Source of the DNA: Acanthornis magna
Lineage: Eukaryota; Chordata; Aves; Passeriformes; Acanthizidae
Length of the DNA stretch: 64,000 nt
Reading direction: 5' to 3'
NCBI GenBank assembly: GCA_036785705.1
Contig: JAWUZG010000159.1
Coordinates: 4,402,001 to 4,466,000 of the forward strand
In this document: piece after piece, positions 52,526 to 62,293 of the stretch
Layout of the letters: each line of letters starts with the position of its first letter
Numbering within the stretch: the first letter of the stretch is position 1
Program-made: the position numbers and the translations under genes
The notes under the pieces: model-generated
Databases searched by the model: none
What the model was told of the DNA's origin: nothing
Seen by the model: the letters and a program-made list of their open reading frames with translations, nothing else

Positions 52526-54040
52526 GCAAGTGCTCCTTTCAGAGAAGCATCTTTAATAGCAGGGGAAAAACACTTGAGACAAAATCTCATTTGCTATGTT
52601 TTTCTTACATTTTTATCCAAGAAGGGATGGGAGGTGGAAATGCAGTGATTTCTATGGTTTAATTATCTGTCTTCTGTGTGGTTATTAACGCTGCAAGGAG
52701 AAGCAGCAGAATTTAGAAGGCTGGAAGTTGTAAGCTCAGTTTTGCAAAGATGCAGTTTTCATTTGCAAAGATGCAAAGTTTTGTGGTTAGGATGAAGGAT
52801 TAAAAATAGTGATGTTTCATTTTAAAATAAATTCACAGTAGTTTCCCGCTCATAACTTGATCAAGTTCTTGATATTTTAGAAATGGAAGTTGGTACAAAA
52901 ATCACTCAGGCTATTTAGAACTGTATTTTTTTTAAACCATACCAGGAAAAAATGACAATACATAGCTTCAAATGAAGGTTTGCCTTGAAGAGAGGTTGAC
53001 TATGAGAGTGTATAGCCCATCACACCCCAAAGTAAAATTTGTCCTCCCTTTTTTAGAAGTTGCTGCAACAAATGCAGGAAAAGCAGTACCAGCAAACTGT
53101 GTGCTGGAGCTTGACTGTATTTGCTATATTCACAAAAATAAATCTGGTTACATAAGAAAATCAATCTTTTTATCACTTCCAATTTTATCCTGATCTTCTG
53201 CGGTTCTAGAGATTTGTAATTCCCCTCCTCAGACAAAATTTTTCTGTCGGCAGAGATGTGGAACAGGAGTCTCCCAGATGCCATGGTTTGTGCTTTCCAA
53301 ATGCAATGAAATCTTTGTTTCCCTTAACACTTCGGTACTTATTTCAATCAGTTTTTCATAGTTCTGCTCTTTCCAGTCCACAGACAGCTCTGAAAAAACA
53401 AAGGGGATCTGGACGGAGTGCTTTGTTTCAACTGTTTCTGGAGCTTTTCTCCTGTTTCTCCCAAAAGACAAGCTTTTGTCAGTTTTTCAGAAAACCCTCA
53501 AATTCCACGGCAAGCCAACTCCAAAGGCCTGTGTGCCACTGTGTGTTTAGATGATCTCAACACTTTGGTGTCATTTGCAAGAGAAATATTGAAGTGACTA
53601 AGGGAAAGCTCTTGCACCAAACCTTTTTGGTACAAGGGAGAAAGTCCTTCCCATCAGAGAGGCCACAAGGTGTGGTGAAAATCACAGCACAGGAGCAGCC
53701 AAAATCCTTGGAATGCTGTGCATTCACTGGAGCATCTCTCCTTTGCGGGGCTTAGAGTCTCCCACAAGAACAGCAGCTGTGCAACTTGTCCACCCAGCTG
53801 ATAGCACTTCAAATCTGCTTAGCTCCAGAAATTACTTGCCTGTGTAATCTAATTTTACCCAATGTTCTGTTTAGAAATAAGTCCATTTACCACTCACAGA
53901 TTGTTAGTTTCCTGATTTAATAGTGAAATGTTGAAGAAAAAGCAGTGTTTCTCCCTCATAACTCATGCTTTCATCCCACTTGTTCATACTCCAGTAATTG
54001 AAATTACAGTTTTATAATTGTGCAGACATTGATGATTTTG

Positions 54041-54071
54041 CAAATGGAGGATTATTAATAGCATAAAAACA
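54041..54071 (+). repeat. 31-bp dispersed repeat, copy B
   Basis: The partner of the segment at 52495-52525, 29 of 31 bases identical and in the same orientation. The sequence after both copies is A- and G-rich but does not align convincingly beyond the repeat. Confidence 0.8.
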
Positions 54072-54678
54072 AGAAGGACCTCTTCTCAAAATGTTATTCC
54101 AGCAAAAAAGAACTAGAAAAATATGCTTGATTATTTCTTCACTTTTTTGTGCATTCTTCACATTTTAATTAGGCAGAAAAAGTAGATAAGATTTTCTTTC
54201 ATCAGCATGAATATTAGTGAATCATAGCAGAAAAGAAACTTATGAAACATATTACAAGTCATAAACTCAGAGTTTTTTAAATTCTATGGACTTTAAGGTT
54301 CAAAAAAACTTTTGCAAACAGAAATACAAACTGGAACCAAAACTTCATTGGTGCTTCAATATAAATTGTTGGGGGGGCGGGTTGTACATTTATCTGTTTT
54401 AAGATGCCTTTCCCATTACTTTGCCAAACCTGACATCCCATATTTTGCAGCAGGCAGGACCCTTTTTGGGATCTTTTGGTCTTTTAGCAACTTGTAGGTG
54501 TTGCAGCTCTGTATTTCCTCAGTATTTGAATATACACTTTCATGTGAAGAGCTGATCAGGAAAGAACCTTGTATCTGACTTTTTTTTGGGAGTCTGGGGA
54601 GCTTAGGAGCTCCCATTTCCCAGTGGTGCTGCCTGCTGGAGGTGCCAGGCAAGGATCCTCCCTCTCTGCAGGGAGCAG

Positions 54679-54804
54679 GGTGAGTCCCCATCCCTGGAAG
54701 CCTTCAAAACATCGGCAGATGTGGCACTCCGTGACACTGTTTGTGGTTGAAGGTTGGACTTGATGATCTTGGAGGTCTTTTCCGCTGTTCATGATCCTGT
54801 GATG
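54679..54804 (+). mobile_element. CR1 LINE, 3' end fragment
   Basis: Landmarks in order are GTGAGTCCCCATCCCTGGAAG, CTTCAAAAC, GCAGATGTGGCACTCCGTGAC, GTTGGACTTGATGATCTTGG, AGGTCTTTTCC and a terminal ATGATCCTGTGATG. The GCAGATGTGGCACT block and the GAGGTCTTTTCC ending point to a different CR1 subfamily from the 24.6 kb copy, which has AGTCCCTTCC. Only the last 125 bp of the element are present. Confidence 0.93.
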
Positions 54805-57388
54805 TGCCCCAGAGACGCTCCTGTGTTTCCTCCCCCACCCCACACCTGCCGTGGGGTGAATCCCTACCCTTGGCCACGGAGGGGCTCAGAGCAGATCCTC
54901 TGTCAGAGCACAGTGCTGGTTAGGAGAAGGGGAATGAGGAGCAGGGACAGACAGGGGCGGTGAGATCCCCAGGATGCAGCTCTAACAGAAACTGGGGAAG
55001 AATTGGAAACACACTCCATACCCACACTGTGAACTGGAGGAGGATACTTCCAGGAGGACACAGGAATGGCACGGATGCACTGTGGAGCTCAGCAAGCTCT
55101 GAACTTGCTGACACAATTGAGAGAACACCATGGAAATTGCCACTTTTCATACTTGCCACATTTCTTACAATCTTTTCCTGAATATTCATTTGGTTGGGTA
55201 CCTAACACAGAGAGAAATGGAATCTTTGGCTTCAGTAATTTCATTCTTAGGAATGCAATTTCACTTTTCCATTGTACTCGGGGTGGTTTTATCTTAGTTT
55301 TGTATGTGTATATTTAGCAAAAGCTTTAAAAAAACCAACCGTGCTATGAGCATCTCATTGCTAAGCAACAATGTATTCCTGCCTCCCACGTACCTTCTTG
55401 CTGTTCTGTGAAAAATAAGGATAACAAATGTGTAAAAAGTAGGGTGCTTTCCTCCTTGTGGAATAATGCAGCGAGAGGCTCAGCACTGAGCAGCTCTGGT
55501 CACTTATTTCTGTGACAAACTATTGCTGCCATCTGCTTACTGCCTAAAGTAGTAATGCTCTGCATCCTGCTGCTGCTTTCCTGAAAATTCCTACTGAGAT
55601 CTCTGCTTGGCATCAATTCTGCCACGCAGAACATTTTGGTAGCTTCTGTGTGCTGCTGCCCTTGTGCAGACTGGGTGCTTTGAGATGACCTAAAGGCACC
55701 TATGGGATCTGCAGGAGAACCCCATGGCAGCGACAGATTCTTAATGCATTTTTATAATGTGTGTATTGTTCAGGGCTCTCCTTGGGGAGTGTCACTGTAA
55801 GCTCTGTTGTTTTCATGTTGATCAGAAGACTGTGACATCGTGGAGGGGAAGAAACGTGCTTTGTCAGCTAACTGCACTTCTGGAAAATGTTTGTCAAACC
55901 ATCTGTTGTTTCAGTATCATCCTGGACTTAAAACAGTTTTAAAACTCTACAGTTCAACAGCTTTAAATGTGGGGTTCTGTTTGTTTTCTGTGGTGCTGCT
56001 CTATTGTCTCAGTGCTCTTGTGAATGCCTTCGAAAGCCACCTGTGTGCTCCATGAATTATAATTCCACTTTGTAATCTCAGTGTTGTCTGAACACCTCCG
56101 AAACTGCTGCAGCAAGGTCACTCTGTAGAGCTAAATGCTGGCTAAGTGTTAAATATGATCATGCAGTTGTAGAACAGATTGAACTAGAAATGCTCTCTGG
56201 CTTTCAGTTTGTGCCTGGGCTCCTCTGTACATCAGCTGAGGAAAGCTGTGGTGTTTGTAGTCAAACAAGAAATTCAAACAGCTCCAGATTGGTGACCGTG
56301 TCTTTCAGAGCACTCGGGGTGCAGATCAATCTAACACTTCACCAACAGCCTCCTGTGCTAAGTGTAACTAATTGAATTTTCAGCAAAGGCTTCCTTAATT
56401 CCCCGTTTATCACAAAGGTATGTAAAGGCTGTTTAGTTACATATATCGGAATGAATCCTGAGAAAGTAGTGAAATGAGCTCAGGTGTGAACTTGAACAAA
56501 ATATTGCACACTAAGCCTTGCCCTGGCTGCCTTCGTTCCTCCTTCAAGGAGGAGAGCCTTTGGGCTGTTAATTAGTGCAGTGGGGGATGTTTATCCCAAA
56601 CCTCTGTTCCTTTTTGGATTAGTTTCTATAACCTTAGTGTGCAGTACAACAAACAATCTAAAACACCTCGGTAGTCCCGGAGATGGCAGAAGATCGACTC
56701 TGCAGGTGGAGCTGTGTTCCAGTGGAAATATTGGTATTATTGGAATGGTGATCTTCCATAATGTGGTGTAGAAGGCAATGGCAAAGCAGCGAGCGCTGGT
56801 TTTCAGATCAGATTGATAAATTATTAAACACTTGCATAAGTGTGAAAATACTGCAAATCCCGCACTATTCTGCTGTGTGTCCAGTTTCCATGGTGGGTAG
56901 GAGCAAGCAGTGAAGGAGCAGAGAGTCGCAGCTCCTCCTGATGTGCCAGGGAGCAGCTGAGCGCAGAGTGGAAGTGACTTGCAGAACAAAAGATGCAAAA
57001 TTCCCTTCCCCTGGAGCAAGGGAGAAGCAGCAGTGACAGTATTGATCTCCTGTTCAGAATTTATTCCCCCGTTGTTTCTTCTGTACAACAACACCATGCA
57101 CTTTAATCAGAGCAAATAGTTAATATTCTGTTTAACCTACAGCAAAGTGGAAAAAAGAAAAAAAAGCCACGTGCCAATGAGGATACAGTCCATTTACCCA
57201 AAAGTCTTCTATCCATACTCTTCTCATTCATTTTTAATAATCATTTTATGTTTTCACCTTATTTCTTCTTCCTGTATTATTATATACACAGGGGGGAAGA
57301 ATGAACAAAGTTAAATTGTTTCTTGGGTTTTGCTGAGCTGCCTGGTGGGTAGATAAAAATAGCAAGTGCCAGTGGCAAAGTCTCCTGA

Positions 57389-57426
57389 AAAGTGCTAGCA
57401 CATTGTGAAAGTGCTAACACATTGTG
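57389..57426. repeat. 19-bp tandem duplication, one mismatch
   Basis: Two adjacent copies of an AAAGTGCTAGCACATTGTG-type unit, 57389-57407 and 57408-57426, differing only at one base (CTAGC against CTAAC). Confidence 0.93.
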
Positions 57427-59987
57427 CTATTGAATCAGCACTGAGAAATCAGATTTTCCTCACAACGCTTTCTTTAAACTTAAGGTGACCTTTAGGAATG
57501 CATTTGCATCAATGTAGAGAACCTTATTACTTTGTCGTATTGAAGACTAAGTCGTCCTGAAAAGAGTTCAGCTGTGGGTCCTGAAAATTCCCTTCATTTT
57601 CTCCTAGGCTTGATAGGACATTATTGATTCTGTACCAGAATAAAGAAGCCACAAACACACAGAGTTGAGGGGTTTTGTCTTTGGGAGATGTTATCATACA
57701 GTAATTTATAGTTCAGCGCTGCAGAAAGCTTCTATTTATGAAAGACTCCATTGTATCATTCTGAAAACCATTTCTATAGACTTGATAATTCCAGCTGTTG
57801 TCCTGAAATTCCACAGAGCCCGAGGTTATCTACAACACAGACACTGATACGATTTTTAAGCAGGGTTTAGGGCAGCAGAGCTTCCTTGGATGTGGCCGTG
57901 GTCTCACATATTGATTATGTAGGAAAAGTTTTGCCTTATGGGGTCAAATTCTTAAGCTCTTACTTGTGGATCAAATAAAGAGAGATTGAGAGCTGCTGTG
58001 CCACATATTGATTTTGAAGTAAGCAAGAATTGCTCAGAACTTCTTACAGTCAGGCCTGAATTGATCAAAGTTCGTATGGGTTGAAAGTTATGACTTGTTA
58101 AGTTACTTAAATTATTTTAACCTTAAATTATTTTATACATAACCCTAATCCAAAGATTAGCGAACTCAATGAAAATATTATCTTATGCTTCTATAGACTT
58201 GGACTGAAGGTTTATTTTAGCAGGTTAGACACAGAAAGGTCATGACCAGTAGAATCGGACAAATACTTAGAAACTTGGTGCTAAAAATTAGAGTATCGAG
58301 TCAAACACAACATCAAAGAATGAAATATTCACAGCAAGATAGAGGAGGCTCTAGGCAGGCAGTGACTTTGAAAACAGCGAGGCTTAAATAGCTGCTTAAA
58401 TGTGGAATTTAAAGAAGGCAGAAACAAGCTGGAAAAGTGCATTTTCTAATGCATTGTAAGTGGCTTGTCTGTGATCTCTGCAGACCGAGGGCAGGAGGAA
58501 TGCGATTTTCAAAAGGCCAAGACAGGTTTTCAGCACAGCAGGAGTGGTTCAATCCCTGTTGTTACCCGAGATCTCCACTGCAATGTACATGTGCTAACAG
58601 TATACAGCAAGAGGCACAATAGCATCAAAGATTAGCATAGGAACTGCCACAGTGAGCTGGAATAACATTTTCTCCAACTTTTATGAGGCTCTCCATGCAA
58701 TATTCCTTTACTCAGACTTTTTATTAGTATATTTTTGTCTAATGCACAGAGCAAAACTGTTCTTGAAAATTCACTGTGGGAGCTGTATATGCAACAGTTA
58801 CTGATTTTATCTCAGTCTGATGTATTAGTTTAAATAAGCAAATAATAGTTGCAGAAGTTTAAAGCAGATGGCACCAACATTTCATCTAATCTGTGGCTAA
58901 GAGCCACTGCATTTTTCATTCTTATTTAGAATGAAATAATACCATTACTGACTTGTGATGTCAACAAATCATTATTCTTCTTTATCAAGGCATTCATTTT
59001 ACACTGATCAGGGCCTCTTGGTTGGTCTTTGATTTTGTTCTCTCCTTTTTCTTCTTTTGTAGTTTAATTCTAACATTAAAAAATTACTATAATGCAAATC
59101 TATTAGTAAGTATTTTTCAGTATTTATTCCGTAAATGGCAGAGATATTTAACAGGTACTTAGCATCTATCATTGCAAAGTAAAAAGGTGTAATTGAAGGA
59201 GTAACACAGAGGTGTGAGGTGCGAGCCTCCAGAATTTCAAGGGCCATTTTCTAATTAGCTGATCCCTGAGGGGTTAACTAGCACGGCTGGTGGGAATCCA
59301 GCCAGAGAATAATGGAGTCTCCAGCACCACAAGCACTTCTTGCCTCACCTTCCATGGATTTTCTGCTCCTGGGGAAGTGCAGCCTGCCAGCTCGAGAAGG
59401 ATGTTTGTGCCTCTGCCCTGGAGTGGTCAGAGCTGCTCTGGACACAGCAGCTGAGCAGAGCTGCTCTGAAAGGAGAGGCACAAGACAGAGCCAAGTCCTG
59501 GTTCGTGATGTGGTAGGGAAGGCAAAGATCTCGGGGTGGTGTTTGGCTCTGGTCTCTCACCATCAAAACCAAGCTGTCGTCAATTAGCACAAATTTGGAA
59601 TTGGTGACAGGACTCTGCAATAAGCACACACAGGCGAAACATAACTGAGGATTTGTTTTAGCTTATACAAGAGCACAGAATCGATGAGAATTGGAATGAC
59701 ATTGCCACAAATGGAGTTGCCTCTAACCTAGCACAGTGACAGGCCAGGTATCACATGTAAATCCTAGAACGTGGTGTGCTGCAGGTAGGAATTCCACCCA
59801 CAGCTCGCACTTTTAGTGTGTTTCTTTAAAATTATTATTTCTTTATAACACCAAAGAAGTAATCACCTTATGTAGAAATCTTTCAGATTTGAAATATAGA
59901 GAAATAGAGAAAATAAAGGCTTGGAAAATTGCAAAAGTTGTGAGAAAAGTTTATTCATGCTAAGTTTATTGTCATGGGGGGAAGGAG

Positions 59988-60017
59988 ACTTTATTAAAGA
60001 TTTAAATTTAATAAAGT
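59988..60017. repeat. Perfect 11-bp inverted repeat
   Basis: Arms ACTTTATTAAA (59988-59998) and TTTAATAAAGT (60007-60017) are exact reverse complements around an 8-nt AT-only loop. It is AT-rich and probably incidental, but it is the longest perfect stem I noticed. Confidence 0.85.
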
Positions 60018-60480
60018 AATAACTCAAGGAAGAAATAAAAATTTCGATAAAGCTGATCCAAAAGAGCCTAACAATAAGAGGACTTAATCTGAAGGCTTAC
60101 AAAATCAGGAGTCAAATACAAACTCTGTCGAGCAGGTTCATGTAGCAAGTAATGAGCCTGCACCCCTGCGTAACAATGTGAGAGAAGATAGTCAAGAAGC
60201 TGAAAGAATTAGATGAGATTCTTGACACCAGGGATTAAGGGTTGTGGCATAAAAATAAGAAAAGGATCTGAATCAGTGAACACGTGATGTATCTTGAGCC
60301 GATGACTTTCTGTTCCGAAGATTTTATTTGGTTTTTAGTACTTTCTGTCTTGGAGGCACAACACAGCTGTGGTTTGTGACCGGGCTTAGCCTGCTGTGCC
60401 TTTTGCTGTCTGTCAGTCCATTTTCCTGATTGTCTGGGGCTGAGTTCACAATCCTGCATCATGAGATTTCTTATTCTGTC

Positions 60481-61600
60481 GGAGTTACCATTTGGGGAAC
60501 TGTCTCTCAGTCTGAGCACGCCGGATGACATTTTCATTGCGTCCAGATCCTGCAGGAGCAAGGCACCAGAGTTTCATTTGGAAAGGAAGGTGCTGACAGC
60601 CACAGACATCTAGCTTAAATTTTTCCACCCTGAAAATGGTTATTGTGCTCCATATTGATTGAGCAGCCCAGGTCCCACCGACTGTCCCTTTCCCTCCTTG
60701 CATTTTTCATTGTACTCTTTACGTTTACCCTGGGAGAGCTTAAGTGGCTCCGTGGCAGAGCTAAGCTTGCGTCGTTTTCTCTGCGTGCGCCTGGGAAAGT
60801 TTACAGAAAATACTTGACCTTGAGATAGGAAGATGTAAAGGGAGTGGATGAACATGATTTCCTTTGATTTAGATTACAGTAGAATTTTCAAAGCGCCCTG
60901 ACCCTTCTGATTCCTTCTCGTGGCTCTCCCCGGTGGGAAATGCTGATGTGCAGGAGCCACCTGAGACGTGCTCGCCGCTAAATCAAACCACTTTGCAGGC
61001 GTGGCAAAGCTCGTTCGGAGCAGCCTGAATCAGGCACGGCTCTCCCTGTGCTGAGCGAGGGTGAGAGTTAATTAAAGCCCCTCTTTCAATGGGCATTCTT
61101 TCAGCGCATTGCTGCTATCTGCGGGGACGGTGATTGATGAGAACATAAATCGGCTGATTTTACTGCGAGTCATTAACATTCCGGTCCTGGCTGCATCCCC
61201 ACTGATCCTGCTCTGCACAGACCACTCTCCAGTGATGTCACTGCATATTTCTCTGCACAGTCAAGAGTGGTAAAGACTGTGATCATTGCAATTACAGCTC
61301 TGCTAAGCCCACTCTGCTGCTTGAGGTAGTAAAATATAGATGCTTCTTTCACCTCGTGGCAAATCCTCATTGCCAGGCTGTCAGGAGCAAGGAAGCAATA
61401 TTTATAGTTGTCTTTAGGGAGCTCTATCCCATCGTGCAGTTAATTATGATAAACTGTTTTATTTGTAAGAGCTTAAAACCGCTTTGTACCGTGGCAATGC
61501 ACGGCTATAATGGAGCTGCTTAATGAGGATGGTCAGAGCAGCAAATGTCTCCTGCAATTTGACAGGAAAAACAGAAAGATGTGCCCATCCTGAAAAATAA
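60481..61600. promoter_or_regulatory. Candidate regulatory block: CpG-island-like core plus AT-rich motif cluster
   Basis: By hand count 60901-61200 holds 82 C, 80 G and 16 CpG, which is 54% GC with an observed/expected CpG ratio of about 0.73. That passes the classical minimum for a CpG island and stands out in this AT-rich window. Scattered CpG continue back to 60481. Downstream, from 61070 to 61530, come homeodomain-type cores and related motifs: TTAATTAAAG, GTGATTGATG, GCAGTTAATTATGATAAACT and GCTTAATGAG. There is no repeat character, no recognisable protein and no TATA box. It could be a developmental enhancer, an unannotated first exon or promoter, or a chance GC-rich patch. Sequence alone cannot decide. 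Confidence 0.35.
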
Positions 61601-61989
61601 AGGTGTGATTTTAGCATCCTCTGATAATAGACTTGTGTAATGACAAGTGAAGATGAAGGCAGAGTTTTCAGTGTATCAGCACAGGCTCAGGTTTTCTCAA
61701 CACTGTGGGGAAAATTGGATTTATGAGTCCCCAGAGGAGGCAGGGCCCCAGCACTCCCGTCCCATGGGAGAATGAAATATGGGACCACCTGACAGGAGTA
61801 CCAGGGAGAGGAGAGCCCCATGGAAAGCTGTTTTGTTTGCTTGTGTGGAAATGGAAAGATTTCTGGTTCGCTGGTGGTGTTCAGCCCCCTCCCAGCGAGA
61901 GTGGTTTCCTCACAGCACAGTCCATGTGGAATATACCCAAAGCCATTTGGGATTGCCTTGTTCTGGAGGGCTCTAACACAGACAGAACA
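61601..61989. other. Non-coding flank of the minisatellite
   Basis: Unique sequence that becomes GC-richer from about 61720. Long open frames enter from the minisatellite on both strands, but none has a recognisable domain. Confidence 0.6.
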
Positions 61990-62293
61990 GGCAGCAGTGT
62001 CCTGGGGGTTTTGTTGGCCCCCGACATGGCAGCAGTGTCCTGGGGGTTTTGTTGGCTCCGGACATGGCAGCAGTGTCCTGGGGGTTTTGTTGGCTCCGGA
62101 CATGGCAGCAGTGTCCTGGGGGTTTTGTTGGCCCCCGACATGGCAGCAGTGTCCTGGGGGTTTTGTTGGCTCCTGACATGGCAGCAGTGTCCTGGGGGTT
62201 TTGTTGGCCCATGACACGGCAGCAGTGTCCTGGGGGTTTTGTTGGCCCATGACATGGCAGCAGTGTCCCGGGGGTTTTGTTGGCCCATGACGT
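61990..62293. repeat. 38-bp x 8 minisatellite
   Basis: Eight full head-to-tail units start at 61990, 62028, 62066, 62104, 62142, 62180, 62218 and 62256, with a seven-base partial at 62294-62300. Each begins GGCAGCAGTGTCC and contains GGGGGTTTTGTTGGC. The first 30 bases are identical in all units except one C in unit 8. Other variation lies in the last nine bases. Units 1 and 4 are identical, as are units 2 and 3, and units 6-8 form a third group. Because 38 is not a multiple of three, an uninterrupted frame cycles through all registers. This explains the stacked 'reading frames' of up to 221 codons over the array on both strands. Confidence 0.98.

Larger units (their letters stand above)
50251..54678. 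other. Unique non-coding stretch with short tandem repeats, no gene supported
   Basis: No gene is supported. It holds an 18-bp perfect duplication at 50786-50821, poly-T (13) at 52058-52070, a 13-bp x 4 array at 52368-52423 and two copies of a 31-bp sequence at 52495-52525 and 54041-54071. Two AT-rich stretches with several ATTA/TAAT cores and little repeat character lie at 51820-52020 and 52140-52310. A GTGTCATTTGCAA stretch at about 53570 resembles the reverse of the CR1 FADDTK codons, but its flanks do not support an element. Confidence 0.65.
54805..60480. other. Unique non-coding stretch, no gene supported
   Basis: No gene is supported. Open frames of up to 168 codons (56591-57097, minus) have no recognisable domain. 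A 19-bp near-perfect duplication is at 57389-57426 and a perfect inverted repeat at 59988-60017. GC-richer patches occur at 54810-55060, 56880-57020 and 59280-59570. The rest is AT-rich unique sequence. Confidence 0.7.

Noticed and set aside
53553..53640. CTTTGGTGTCATTTGCAAG resembling the reverse complement of the CR1 FADDTK codons
   Set aside because: Only about 20 bases match, and neither flank follows the CR1 order, so a chance match is as likely as a relic.
56591..57097. 168-codon open frame on the minus strand
   Set aside because: No known domain. Open frames also occur on the opposite strand, and the composition looks like ordinary non-coding DNA.
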